Positions 1-12,769 of a stretch of 64,000 bases of DNA are shown piece after piece; position 1 is the stretch's first letter; every line of letters starts with the position of its first letter. Made by a program: the position numbers and the translations under genes. The DNA is from Archilochus colubris (Eukaryota; Chordata; Aves; Apodiformes; Trochilidae). The notes under the pieces were generated by a model that had not been told where the DNA came from, did no database searches, and worked only from the letters and a program-made list of their open reading frames with translations. The stretch covers positions 20,071,158 through 20,135,157 of the forward strand of contig CM041097.1 in the NCBI GenBank assembly GCA_023079485.1. The letters are read 5' to 3'.

Positions 1-3000
1 TATTCATAAGCCAAAGAAGTATCAGAACCAAGTAGCACAACTACCTGCAGGATCCAGATCACAGAGGATCTCCCTGTGGTTCCCATGCCCAACCCTGTAA
101 CTGGTGGCTAAACTGCCCCCCACTTTCAGAAAAACATTTCCCCATGGTTCTGCATTTGGTGTGGACCTTTGTGATGTGTCCCAATGACCAGCTGCCTTCT
201 CTGGTAAATGCTTAAATTGCTTCTTGCCTATGGTTTGAATTTTTGCATTCCAGGTACAAAAAGGTGACCCCAATGCTTAGGAGACTTTTGCAGAGAGCCA
301 GCTGGATTGTGGCCACTTAGATCTGAAGCTGACACGAGGATTAAGCTATCTAAACCCAACATGCAGATCTTTAGAAATCCAGACTGACCCTGTGAAGACC
401 CCCCCAGACCTACAGCTGCCCTGACTCTGGGAAAAGGCAGGACTAGAGCTTCAGAAAACCCCAAGCTGGCAAGGCTAGAGAAGTGGGGTGAGGCATCTGC
501 AGGGAAACGCTGCTGCTGGACTCATCCTGAACGTGCTCCCAGACATCCTACTTGGCTGCATCCAGGAGCCTTTCTCCTGAAGGTACATGTTTGGGGCTGG
601 CAACAACAGCTTGCTCTTTTCTTTTTTCTTTTTTTTTTTCTTTTCTAAAATTAGGAAGTGGGAGGAGTAGAAGGAAATGGTGGCCTCCAAAACCTGCTCC
701 ATGTAAATGTTGGGAAGAGAGATGGAAATGCAGGTTCCTCGCTGTGCCTTTGATGTCAGTGCCATCACAGCCACTCCTAAGCTTCCTCATGGTCTCGTGA
801 AGGTTTTCTGCAGGGAGCCAAAGGCACTGGCAGTGGTGCAGAGGGATGGATGGCCCTGAAGGTGGGGGATCTACCTTGCACCACCCCAAACAGAACAATC
901 CATTTTCTAAGGGAATGCCCCACCACTAACTAGTCCTCAGTGCTACTGGTGAGAACTTGCCACTGGGACTTTCCCCTGGCTGTGCCCTGAAAGACAGACA
1001 GCAGATGCTGCCATGTTTCTGAAGCAAAAGGGAGGATTACCTGCCTGTAAAACACCTCCAGTGCTACCCCCTAACCTCTCTCTTTGGGAGAACAGGGTTA
1101 TCTCAGCCTATGCCAACCCCAAGTTTTATACGGTGGAAAAATAAGCAGGCAGAGCATTAAGTTTTCTGAAACAAAGAAAAAAAAAAAAAGAAAAAAAAAA
1201 GCAGAGGTGGTGCATGGAATCATGCAGGAGCAAGCTGGGCAGACAGAATGAATCAGAGGGCCCAGTGACAACATGGAGGAGGAAAGCCCTTCTGGCAGCC
1301 AGCCCGGCTGAGGCAGAGCTCCTATTGCGTGCATTCCCGCAGCATCCTGCCCACCCGGCCTGACAAAGCCTTTCAGTCAATAATGAATAACAGTGGGAAG
1401 CTGGCGACCAACGTCCCTCATCTGGTGGCTCAGCCAGCTCATCTGGGGGTGACTCTGGAGCACGCGATGGGAAAGTGAATCCCTGAATCCCTCTCCAGTT
1501 CCGAGCTGCCACTTCCCAGCTCCTGCGGGGCAGCCCCCGATTCCGCTCTGTCACGCAGGGATAGGAACTCTGCAGGCTGAATAACCAGGTCTGAACAGAT
1601 GAGAAATTTAAGGTTGCCACCTGCAGAAAGGAAAAGCACCTGGTTTCAGTGCTAAAAGCCCCGGAGTGCTGTTGTCAGGGCTGAGGGCAGGAGGGAGCAG
1701 AGCACAGGCACCTTTTCCAGCTCCAGGTGAAATTCCGCCGCCTCTCCCCGCTGAGCTGGTTGTGCTCTGCACAGCTGCTGAGCTGGCTCTTAACCTTCCT
1801 ACATCATGTTTATGGTAACCATGGGGTGACTGATGTCTGTGAATTATTGTACTTGAATTGCATTCAACCTCTACTACACCTTTATTTATTTTTTTTTTTT
1901 TTGAGGGGATTAACTTTTTAACTCAGAAATGAAGTAGAACTGATACAGAGCATAAACCCATTAGTCCTGCCTCAATTAATACATGGCAGTCTTTTAATAT
2001 ACATGCTGATAAGCTTGCATGAACCTTCTGGGATGGGTTATGAAAGGAGAGAGCCTTTTTTGCTCTTCCAAGGCCAGGCCTGGCTTGGTGGGGCTGTCAG
2101 TGCTGCTGGGCTGTGTCCCCCCCTCCCCAGCAGCAGTGACCGTAAAGGTTAAGCCTGCCACAGACTATTGTACCCAGTGGCACTGCTTGGCTGGGCTTTG
2201 CAGTCTAATTGCCACTGACCCCGTGACAATGAGGTAATGTCTCTGACTCCTGGGTCAGATAAATACTGCTCGTTTTATAACCACCAGACATGTTACTGAA
2301 AAACAGATAGGAAACAACCCAAAGTCCCATGATGGGTAGAATATAAACTCTACTACAGCTGTTACTCCCGTCCTTCGTGTGAATGCTATGGGGTTGCTTG
2401 GTTTTTTTCTCCTAACACTCACTTAGAGAAAGAGCTCTTGGCCAGCCTCTGGCCTGGGGATGCTTCTCCTCCAGCCTTGGGTGCACACACCAAAGCTGAG
2501 GGGAAAAGGTGGGAAACCTCTAGGGAACCATGGATGCCACCGGGAAGAAACAACATGGCTGAAGGTAATTTTCAGACAGGTTATTTCTTGGTGCCCGAGC
2601 CACCAGACCAACCAGGACAGGAATTCAAGCCAAGAGCTGTGCCAGGGACTGACAAGCAACAACCTTCACACAGGTTCAAGGAGTGCAGGGCATCTCCAGA
2701 CACCACGAGTTCACTGCTGGCAGCAAGGAGCTGCAGGTTGTAGTCCTGCTGGTGTGGCCACGGTTTCAGCCCAAAGTCCTCATTCCCACCTCCCTCCCTC
2801 TGCTCCATTTTAGCTCCCTCACAACCAGAGCCTTTGAAGATAAATGCCCAAATGACGCCAGAATGACTGTGAGGACTTTGTCCCCCTCCTGAGAGCAGGA
2901 GCAGCACCAGTGGGACACCAGCACTGATGGAGCCATGCAGGGTGCTGATAACCCTGGCTCCAAATCCACCCCTGTCCCACCAAACCCTTCAGCTGATCCA

Positions 3001-4960
3001 GGAGAGACAGGCAGGGGAAAGTGCAGGAAAAGCTACAAGCTGTTTTTCTGGACCAGCAAAGCAGCAATTCCCACCCTCCCTGAGCCACAAACACCCTCCA
3101 GCCCCCTTCTGCATCCTCAGAGCTGGGAAAAACAGGGGGAAGATAAATCCAGCTGGGGAGGGACACAATCTGTGCATGGGTTTAGTCTTAAACCTGAACC
3201 TCTGAAGTATAAACCCGAAATGTTTAGAGAACATAACCCAGAAGGACACAAAAGTAATCTCTTTTTCATGGATACATTCTTATTTTACATAAACCCAGAG
3301 TTTCCAGGTAGGTTTGCTGCTATTCAGGTTTTTTCCCATCTACTCTACTGTCCCTTTGGTTTTAAGAAGCTGGGGACTTTTCTTTTAAGCTCTTGAAAGA
3401 TGCTGAGAGGAAAAATAGTTTTGCTGTTCCTCACCTGATATTTACAATATTTTGGCTTTTAAATATTTAGTTTAAATTGTTAATCTAAAAGTCTTTCTCT
3501 TACCTTGATATACTCTCCCCTAACTGACCACTGTGACATTCCACACAAAATTCAAAACCTGCAGGATGATTTTTTTTTTCCTTTCCCTAGTTTTCAGGTC
3601 CCATTTTAAAATAACGTTTTTTCCCCCATTCTGGCCATGGGTTGGCAGTGTTAATTTGAATTGGTCTTGACAGTTTGCATACAAGCTGCACAAAAACTGT
3701 TTAACATAAAATAGTCCAGAATTTTGTAGACTTTCTTTGACCTTCTCCTCCATTCCTCTATCACCAATTTATTTCCACACACCTTTTGGTGGGAAGGGAG
3801 ATTCCTGGTGTGGGATGTTACAGACTTTGCTATGTTTCTCCACAGAATCATCACCTCTCTGCAGCAGCACTGCTGGTATTTGGATTTGCTGTTTAATTGA
3901 ATTAACAAAAAAGTTGCCAGCCCCCTCAAACCCAAGGTTTAATCCATGGTGGTTACTTCAAAGGGGAAAGGCAGTGACAATTTCTTCAAAACCCCTTGAC
4001 ATCCCGGCCATGTGAAAACACAGCAGACAATCTTTTCCCTCCTGGCTTGGCACAACCTCTATGTTTGACTTTAAAAATGACTGTGCTGGGTTTTTTTGTT
4101 CATTTGTTTCTTGTTAATGCTCATCGCCTTTTCCCTTGTTACTGGAACAAACATATTTGTACTACTTGACAAAGTGTTTTAAAAGGAGAGAATGTCAAAT
4201 ACACAGCTTTTGCTGTGCACCCTCAGTGCTACAGGAGGTTTACGTAAGGTGTCAGAGATATTAAGCATATTTTATTTAAAAGATGGAAAAATGTTGCTTT
4301 TCTGTTGGCTTTTTTTTCTTCTTTTTTGTGTGCAGGATTGTATTGGGGAAATACAATACCTGCTGCTGATTAGGAGGCACTGAATAAAAAACCCTGCAAG
4401 GAAGCAAGACATTGATGGAGCAATGGTGCTAAATTTCCACTTTCTGCTGACTCAAGCCAATCCATCAGCTGGGGCAGATGAACCACTTGGTGACCAGCCT
4501 AGATTGCCACTAATGGACACTGGCACATGTTGCAGCCACAAATCCTCCCCGAGGTTCCAGATATATAAGCCTTACCACAATATAAGTCTGGAAAAAAAAC
4601 CAACAAAAAATCACATCATCTGTGCAAGCCCAAGTCAAGTGGATCCCTCAGGCTCCCAAGTCAATCCAGTTCTGCACTGATAAGCTGCAAGGTAACAGCC
4701 TGGGAAGCATTTCTCATGAACAAGTTAAAAACTTGTAAGTAGAATATTAGCTATGTTAAAAAGCAGGAATATTAGTTTCTGCACAGTGAAGTTCTAGCTG
4801 AATTTTTTTTTTTATTAGTGTGAAAAGGAAAACCTAATGTAATTACAGGGCTAACGTTGGAGCATTATGCAAGCTCACGCTCAGGCCTTTGGGAAAGAAG
4901 AAGGTCTCACATGTTCTCCTCTTTTAACCGAGCTCTCTGGGGAAGGTGCTGAGTGAAAGG
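1..4960. other. Intergenic DNA, no gene recognised
   Basis: No coding exon, RNA gene or clear transposon is recognised here. The open frames are short and resemble no known protein. The stretch has several homopolymer runs, for example an A-rich run at about 1172-1200 and T-rich runs near 630, 1885 and 4805. Base composition is mixed, with AT-rich parts near 3430-3500 and 4080-4340. In other vertebrates the gene upstream of BHLHE40 is ITPR1, and I saw no ITPR1 exon here. Confidence 0.6.
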
Positions 4961-4964
4961 TGAG

Positions 4965-6045
4965 CTCATTTCCGAACCCAGCGGTACCGGCAGAACCCAG
5001 CTGTACCGGCAGAACCGAGCCGTGCCAGAGCATCCTGCATCCCGCACCTCCCCGGGTGCTGCCTGTGGATCCCGGGGGGCTGTGATGTGACATTTCCACC
5101 CCCGGCGGGGCCGTTCCGTGCTGGACCGAACCCCTGAGATTCTGAAGGTGCTTTTCTGTTCTGGGATGAGGAAAAGTTCGGCTGAGCCGGCGGGGCGTTC
5201 AGGGAGGGGACTGGAAGGCAGGGTGAAGCCGTGGCTACCTCGTTACTGGTTTGTTTTGTTTATTTTTAAATTATTTTCTTTTTTTTTATTATTTCTCCCT
5301 CTTTCAGTCACCCACCACCACCACCCTGCTTCCCAAGGGTCAGCCGGGATCCGTTTGCCATTCTTCACCACATCCTGGCACCAAAACGTTGTTTCACAAG
5401 CAGCTCTCCCACTGCTCCCTGGCACAGCCGCGTCCCCCCCATATCTCCCCAGCTGCTTTAGGGTGGGGTCTAGGGGCATTTCCCCCCCTTTCTTTCCCCT
5501 TCCCCCGTGCAGCATCTCTGCCCGCCAGGCCCCAGCACCCCCCCAGCAGCTGTCCCGGGGCGGAGGAAGGTGCTGGAAACCCCCTCGGCGGTGGCTGCCA
5601 GGCGGCCCCGGGGGCGGGGAGCGGCAGGAAGGCCGGCGGACACGGGCAGGCCGCGGCCCTACCCGCGGGGGAGGCCCTGGCTGCCGGCCCGCCCGCCCTG
5701 GCCGCCCGCCCGGCCCCGTGTGCCTCACCCCCGCTGCGGGTCGGGGACAGGAGGCGGTGCCTCCCCGCTTCCCCTCCCGGCCCCCCCGTTCAAACCCCGC
5801 CGGGGCTCGGCAGCCGCGGGGGCGGCCCCGCTCACGTTCCCCTCCGCATGGCCCCGTCCCGGGCCCGCCCCGTCCCGCCCCGCACACGCGGCCCGGCACG
5901 CCGGGGGAGCCCGGGCACGGCCCCGCCGGGCTCCGTGAGCGTCTGGGGCTTCCAGAAGGGTGTAAAATCCTCCGGTTATTTATTAATGCCTGGGGCTGAG
6001 CCCGCCGTCCCGCTGCCCGCTCAGGGGAGATCTGAGCGCTCTGTA
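4965..6045. promoter_or_regulatory. Orphan CpG island, candidate promoter of an unknown transcript
   Basis: The stretch is very GC-rich and CpG-dense, above all at about 5500-5950, in strong contrast to its surroundings. It has many GC-box-like CCCGCCCC and GGGGCGG words. Open frames of up to about 380 codons run through it on both strands. They are Pro, Gly, Arg and Ala rich, match no family I know, and are expected by chance where stop codons are rare. A splice-donor-like CTCCGTGAGC at 5931-5940 could end a plus-strand first exon, and CTCACC words could be minus-strand donors. An unmethylated island like this usually marks a promoter, so a non-coding RNA start or a strong enhancer is the likeliest reading. 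The direction is unknown. Confidence 0.6.
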
Positions 6046-6056
6046 CAGCTCCTGCC

Positions 6057-6415
6057 CAGCCTGGAGAAAGCTCCGGGGGGATCCCCAGGGCACTTTCCAG
6101 CGCCTGAAAAGGCTCCGGGAAAGCCGGGGAGGGACTTGTGATAAAGGCATGGAGTGACAGCGTGAAGGGGAACAGTTTAAAGTGGAAAGAGGGGAGATTT
6201 AGAGATATGAGGGAGAAATTCTTTGGTGTGAGGGTGCTGAGCCCCTCAGGTTGCCCCCAGAAGCTGTGGCTGCCCCATCCCTGGCAGTGCTGAAGGTTGG
6301 ATGGGGCTTGGAGCACCCTGGGCTGTGAGAGGTGTCCCTGACCATGGCAGGGGGTTGGAACTAAATGAGTTGTAAGGTTCTTCCAACTCAAACCAGTCTG
6401 GGATTCTGGGATTCA
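6057..6415 (+). mobile_element. CR1 LINE 3' fragment
   Basis: The sequence follows the 3' part of bird CR1 elements. It starts with a CCTGGAGAAAG-type segment and runs through GGGGAGATTTAGAG, GCTGTGGCTGCCCCATCCCTGG and GGCAGGGGGTTGGAACTA. It ends in the typical terminal words TTCTGGGATTC at about 6403-6413. The fragment is 5'-truncated, as most CR1 copies are, and has no coding capacity for reverse transcriptase. It begins at the edge of the CpG island at 4965-6045. Confidence 0.88.
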
Positions 6416-6422
6416 ATGAAAT

Positions 6423-6730
6423 ACCTGGAAGGAGGTTGTAGCAAGACGGGGTTGGTCTCTTCTCCCCAGTAACGAGTGCTAGAACGCGAGGAAATGGCCT
6501 CAAGTTGTGCCAGGGGAGGTTTAGATTGGATATGGAAAGAAAATTCTTCACTGAAAGGGTTACCAGGCACTGGAATGAGCTGGTTGGATCACTGTCCCTG
6601 GAAGGATTTGAGATGTGTAGATGTGGTGCTGAGGGACTCGGTTTAGCACCGGAATCATCTGAGTTATGTTGATGGTTGGGCTGTGTGATCTTGAAGGTCT
6701 TTTCCAACCAGAATGCTTCTGTGTGATTCC
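6423..6730 (+). mobile_element. CR1 LINE 3' fragment, second subfamily
   Basis: This begins with ACCTGGAAGGAGGTTGTAGC and continues through GGAAATGGCCTCAAGTTGTG, CCAGGGGAGGTTTAGATTGG and TCTTCACTGAAAGGGTTACC. It ends with GATCTTGAAGGTCTTTTCCA and a terminal AATGCTTCTGTGTGATTC. These are hallmarks of a CR1 subfamily different from the adjacent copy at 6057-6415. It has the same orientation and almost no spacer. It is a non-coding 3' fragment. Confidence 0.88.
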
Positions 6731-9513
6731 GACATGGGTGGAAATTACTCAGCTCACCACCAGCCCCCTCTGCTTTGTACAGCAATGTGTGAATTTTGTA
6801 CCTGGAGGGATGGTGGACATTTCAGGCCTGGCAATGTTCCAGCTGATCCTGGCTTCATTTTTTCCACCTGTGTCCCAGAGCTGGCACGGCACAAAACACT
6901 CCTGAAAGACCATTTCTGTGGTTGCAAACATGGAGGACTGAAAAGTTGCCTGTGTAAAGTTAATTTGGCTTATCTTCAGGCATGAATTAGAAGCCTAATT
7001 AGATATTCATCTCCTGCTTTTTGCACAGGAGCCTGGCCTCATCGGGTGAACATAGTGGATGGCGGTTGCTTAATGATCAAGCACTTGGCATTCTGCTCTT
7101 CCTTTGTGATTCTGTGTGTGGCCTGTGGCCTCAGAAGCCCCCTGAGCATCAAACCCAGGTCTGGGGCAGCAAGAATCGTGCTCTCCTGAGCTTTTGTGTG
7201 GCTGCACCTGCCCTGGGAGCTGGCAGCAAGTGATGGAGTGGGTGATGGGCAGTGCTGCTGTGCCATGGTGCCTGTCTGAAGGAGGCCTTGCCAGGAGGTT
7301 TCATGGATGGTTGTAGAGGACTGGGGAGCAGGGGGGCTCCGAAGGCTTAGGGACCACTGAAAGGGAACTGCCAGACATGGGGCTTGGGGACATCAGCAGT
7401 CTGTCCTTGTCGCTGTTCCTCTGCCTTCCCCAGTCACAGCTGCTTCAGCTGACATCCTTGCCTGGCCACTCCCAAACTCCTTTCCAGCCCTACCACTCCC
7501 TCCCAGTTTCTGAAAAATGAGTTTGTGGAAAAACAAACGGGAGTTTGTTGAACACAACTCTGGGTGTTGTCCTCCTCAAACGGGGCAGCTTCCACCTGCA
7601 AAGGTCACGGAGAACACAAGGAGGTTGGACATGTCCTGTCTTCAATCCCAGTGCCTGATCCCAAGCCCAGGCTATCTGCAGCTGCAGAGGAGATCCTGCT
7701 GGGCCTCACAGAGGTGAAATCATTGGGGAAGGTAGCTGGGAGCATCTAGGAAACCTGCACAAGCTGCAGCTTCTCAGAAGCTTATCAGTTGTCCACAGGT
7801 TGATTGCTTCATCATTAAGATGGCACAGATCACCCTGCCCTCCACTGTCAGGCGCTGGTGACATTAGACCCCTTCACAAAAACATTTTTAGAGTTATTTT
7901 AGCATGGATAAAAGATCCCTGCCCTCCTTGCTTCCTTCTTTGGAAGAACCAGTGAAGCTTTTCAAAGCTGTAATCCAGGGGTTTTATGGTGGAAAATGCT
8001 GGACAACCTTTGTGCTAGGTGTACCAGCCCTTCCTGGAATATTAATGACAGCAATAAGAGCAGGGTGGCACGCTGCAGATGTGTGCAGGTTATTGAGATA
8101 AATGTCTGGAAGGAAAGTTCAGGCACGGTGCTTTCTGTGACCTAAGAAATCTTCTTGACAGGCACCATCCAAGGAGCAATGCAGGCAGCGTGGCAGCGAG
8201 TTCAGAGTCCATGGAGAAGGCTCCTGCCAGGAAGGCAATGCTGACGTGACTGCTGGTGTCCCCGTGCTCTCCAGGCAGCTCTGAGCTGGGACCAGGCCAA
8301 TGTCACAGCCTTTGGGCATGAGCATATTCACCTGAGAGAGGAAAAGAAGGACAGAGGCAGAACGAGCACTCAGCTTGGTGAAATTTGCAGTCAGTCCCTG
8401 TGGTGCTGTGGGAGTCAAACTCAGGCAAGTAGTAGTCTAAGTTTGCAAAAAATGAGGTGTCCTTAGTCCCCTGGTTCACTCACCTGCTTGTCAGGAAACA
8501 GAAAAGAAGTGTTTAATAAGAAAGATGGAGCATTTGTTTAAAGCTGAGGGCCTACGTTCCACTGGAAATTGTCTTTGGGTAACCCCACTCAAAGTTACTA
8601 CAGAGTTACTACAGGTCAGCCCCTGGCTGATCTGGAGGTCCTCCAGACAGGTCTGCAAATACACTGGAGAGTGATGGAGGTGATAACTCTTTATACAGCC
8701 ATATGTTTCCATATACTAAGCCACAGGTACCTCTTCTCTGTGCCCAGCTCTGGTTGATGTTCTTGTCTGGGGAAAGTTGTGCCCTTCCAAAGGCTGTCTT
8801 GTAGCAACTATCACAGGTTTCATTTAAAACCATGTGCCCTTTCTTACAAGTGTGGCTTTCCTAACAAAATGAATCTGACAGACAAGTGGCATGCCAGTTA
8901 AGCAGTGCTCAGCTATATCAGAATTTATTGGTAAAACTGCAGAATATTTTACAAAGCTTGTTTTGTGGTAATGAAATCATTGATAGTTTCCTTGCAGAGG
9001 AGTGCTGTGGAAATCCTTCCTTTGCTTTCCTGCTTCACAACTTTTCAGTGTGAAGGAGTTCATTTGGATCCTCTTGGTTATTTACAATTACTTTATGAAC
9101 CCCTTGCCCCTGGGACCTCTGTGTGGTGGTCCCACTTGAAGAACCTCTCTGGTGGGACAGATATACATCAAAGCCCATCAAAATGCAGCTGTTAGTAATG
9201 CAGTGAGAAAGCAGTCATGATCTCAGACAAAGCATCCATCTTGCTTCACCTGTGGAGTCTGAAAAGTGTTGTAGCCCCATGCTGGCACTGTCTGCAGCTG
9301 TGTTGGGAACTTTTAGGAGATGTTGTTATTCCACAGGGATGTTTTCTTTGATTTCTGCATGGCTGGTACTCTGCTCCTTGGGAACAGGGATGGAGACCTC
9401 ACCTCAGCCCTGTCTGCAGAGCTCTATGTGTTGATGAGCTTCTACAGGGGCTCTAAACAATCTATTTTTGTGGCATGATTTCCATTGAAAGGAAATATTT
9501 GCTAGAAATACAG

Positions 9514-9547
9514 TAATATAATGTATATTAATATAATGTATATTAAT
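9514..9547. repeat. 15 bp AT-rich tandem repeat, 2.3 copies
   Basis: The unit TAATATAATGTATAT occurs twice without mismatch (9514-9528 and 9529-9543), followed by the start of a third copy. Confidence 0.9.
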
Positions 9548-11027
9548 TTGGAGGTAATTTTGAGGAGACAGGTAACCCATAAGGCATTGTGCCATCATCT
9601 TTGCAGTTGAGAAATGGGAGTAATTGGTAAAATAAAGCATAGGCCACCCCTCTGGTAAAAAGTTCTATGAAGTGAGCTATGAACTAGTGGAATGAACCCA
9701 GAGGAGGGTGACAAAAAAGACCAAAAAATGGTTGATAGGTGATGGTTTCATCAGGGAGAACAGCACTGAGATGGCTGCCAGCACAAAACCGCTGCTGGAA
9801 TGGTCAGATCAATCTTGACCTGTGTGGAAAAAGGGAAGGGAGAGTGAGAGAGCCTTCCTGTGAAAGCAAGCACAGGCACCCGAGAGGAGCAGGCAGCTGG
9901 GTGGGTTGGGTTGTTTTTCACACAGAGAAAATGTCAGCTAGCAAGATTCATAAAAGATTGTAAAATCAAAGAGCCAAAGACTGGAAGGGCTGTGGTAAAT
10001 ATTAATAAACAAAGACAAGCATGCTTTTAAAACCCAAATTAAATTAAAGGCTGTCAGCAAGGTCCTGAAGGAAGTCAGTAAAAGATTTAAATGGCTTGAG
10101 GTCAGGTCTTGAAGTGAGGGCTGTGGAGACAGCTCCAAGCTGTGGTGGGAGCTGGTGGTGGCTCAAGGCTCCTGCAGCTCCTCAGCTGCTCTGAGGAGGG
10201 GACAGTGGTAGCTGGGTGTGTGGGATGCTGAAGACACTGCCAGGAGGACACCCCGAGGAGTGAATCTCCCTGCAAGGGACAACATGGGAGCAAGAAGAGG
10301 CACAAGAGGAGTTGGCGAGCTCAGGAACAGCTCCAAGGGGGGCCCTGTGTGAAGGGGTCAGCTCACAGTGCCCATCAACAGCAGCCCCTTCAGCCCACCT
10401 CTGTCAAGGAAGGTTTTGTCAGTTCCATTCCTGAACTTTGCCCTCTCTCTCCATAATTCAGTGTTTGCATGGTAGCCCTTCTCACTTGTCTTCACCTCAG
10501 CATTTATCTAGCAGCAGGCGATGATTATCTTGGGGCAGCTCTCTGTGCCTTTGACATCCCTTAATTAAACTATGACATTTGCTAAGTAAGGGAGAGAAAA
10601 ATACTGGAGGGAAAAAAACCCACATTGCATGCTCATTAGACCACTGTATTCATGAGACTTTGGGTGCCACGTAGGAGAGTGGCACAGAGGATATGTTTAA
10701 TGAGCTTCAGTAAAGGTGCCCTTGCTTTTAGTTTCTCCCTAATTGTTTGAGCTTTGATCTTAATTTCTTCAAGAGAAACCTGACTGCCCCTTTAGATACA
10801 GCTGACAAACCTGAACAGTTTTCCTTTGGCCACTTTCTACAGAAGTTCCCACTGGAAAATAGTTCCAGGGAAAGTTTCGGGGAGCAACTTCTTTAGGATC
10901 TGGCCTGATAGCTGTCCTCACATGGGCTCCACACAGAGAGGAAAGCATGCACAAGGGATACGTAACACAGCTCTGGGGCAGATGAAGTCAAACACTGCAT
11001 GGATGGATGTGTTTCATGCTTAGCTGT

Positions 11028-11033
11028 CACGTG
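11028..11033. promoter_or_regulatory. CACGTG E-box in CTGTCACGTGCA context
   Basis: This is a canonical palindromic E-box. The 12-mer CTGTCACGTGCA around it recurs at about 20215-20226. E-boxes of this type bind CLOCK:BMAL1, USF, MYC and BHLHE40 itself. Whether it is used cannot be told from sequence alone. Confidence 0.35.
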
Positions 11034-12689
11034 CAGTGGTGAGGAAAGGTTTAGAAATACACAGAGGAATGTTGTAATGCTGCACAAAGCCAGCTCGTGG
11101 CTTGGGACTTCTTGGCCAGTTCCCCCTCCTTCATGTCTCCAGTAAGACTGGAAGCCTCGTGAGAGGGCATTTCTGCTGTTATCACTTCAGAGTAATGACT
11201 TGGTTCAGAGTTAGCACTGGGCCTGCCTTAGAAGACTGTTGAATTCTATTTTTCTGATATTAATCTTTCAGTGTTTTTGTATCAGTAAAGCAATCAAACA
11301 AGATGTAAAATAATTTTAAAGCTGCTTTTAACTTAATCTTGGCGTTTTGCTGCTTGGTGCAACCAGAAGCAGAGGTACCTGAAATCACTGCAAGGCTATG
11401 GCATGGCTGCAGCAAGTAAGGTTTTTGTTCAGGATAAATCAAGTCTAGAAGGTTTTCAGTTTCCAACCATGGAATTGTGGTTGCTAGTAATGAAGCTTAC
11501 TGGAACCAGACAGAGCTCACCCCTTGAAGAGCCTCCTCTTCAGAGGGAGCCCAGGCACTTACTTGGAGGATGCTTTAAGTTAATTCTACATTCACTTAGC
11601 CTTAGATTTGAGGTTAGAGTTAGCTGGCATCCAGACAATCCTGAACAATAATCTGTAGTGTAAGAACAGCCACACCATGGCTGTGAACCTTCCTCTCCCC
11701 AGCAAGAGCACAGGATAGAACCTGCTGGGACCTCCTTGGTACCCTGCCATGAGCTCCCTTCTCGGTGGCTTTTCATCTTCCCTTCCATGAATATTCACAG
11801 CAGTTCTCTCTGCAATGTTGAAAGCTGCTGTGCTAAAATACCTCCAGATATTCCTCCTCGAGCTGTAGCAGCACTCAGCCAGCCTCACCGAGCTGGGGTT
11901 TGCAGTGGGGCTGCCCAGGCAGCCTCTGGGGTGGCAGTAAGGATGTGCCCTCCCTCAGCCCATCCACATGTAGGACACTTGAGCAATCACATACGCCAGT
12001 GATTTGCTGCCATTATTGAACTAGGCTGAATTTAATCAACAGCCATGGAGAGGACACTGTTTACAGAGCTTCACCTTCCAGTTCTGGGTGTTTGGAGGTG
12101 GCAGGCAGGAGGGAACAGCATCCCGGGCTGGGGGGCTGCCCTGGGGAGAGGTTTGCAAAAAGCAGGGGGAGACCAAATTAATCCTGAAGCTTCAGATATT
12201 CCCCAGGATAAAGTTCCAGCATAGTGAAAGTTGGTTGCAATTTGCCTTTGGTGTGTGTGTGCAGCTCATGAATCATAATTCCATGGAAAAACTCATTTTT
12301 ATTGGCCTGAGTGCCATAAAGGGGCAGGTCTGCTGCTGAGTGAGGGTAACATCCTGCTCACCTGCTGCAGAGCTAACCTTTAGAGATGCTGTGAAAGCAA
12401 TTCTGTTGTCTTCTGGAGGTTTATTTGCTCTTTTTTTTCCCCTCTCTCTCTTTAGAGCTGTCTGCAGATTACTCCAACTAAATTACTCAGGGAATAAATC
12501 ACTGCCCCGTGAGAAGCACCTAATCAAACAGATAAGTCTTGCTTTTCACCCTTGTCTCCCTCACTCCCACACATGACTTTGCATGTGAATCTTTAAGACC
12601 TGTATGCCCTATATTTTTTCACTCTAATGCTGCAATTAATCACATTACATAACCAGCCTACTGCTGTTTCTAATTAAATTTTTCCAAAA

Positions 12690-12730
12690 GGGGGGTGGGG
12701 TGGGGGGGAGAGGAAGAGGGTGAGGTGGGG
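12690..12730 (+). other. G-quadruplex-prone G tract
   Basis: On the plus strand, runs of six, four and seven G are separated by single T bases (12690-12708). More G triplets or quadruplets follow at 12718-12720 and 12727-12730. Three G-runs joined by one-base loops, with a fourth within 10 bases, is among the strongest G4 patterns. Confidence 0.7.
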
Positions 12731-12769
12731 AGAGTTGGGAAGGCAAAAAAGAGCCCTGCATTTAAATAC

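Larger units (their letters stand above)
6731..12685. other. Intergenic DNA, no gene recognised
   Basis: I see no supported exon or RNA gene. The stretch holds a short 15 bp tandem repeat (9514-9547), a very weak CR1-like segment near 9690-9740, and one CACGTG E-box at 11028-11033. T-rich and AT-rich blocks occur near 9480-9550 and 12420-12680. All open frames are short and unrelated to known families. Confidence 0.6.

Noticed and set aside
5243..6391. 382-codon minus-strand frame and two plus-strand frames of about 295 codons in the CpG island
   Set aside because: They are low-complexity Pro/Gly/Arg/Ala sequence expected in GC-rich DNA. The minus frame also runs into a CR1 fragment.
9690..9740. 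Possible old CR1 (AGAGGAGGGTGACAAAAAAG)
   Set aside because: Only about 40 bp resemble the CR1 consensus and the rest does not follow. Too weak to call.
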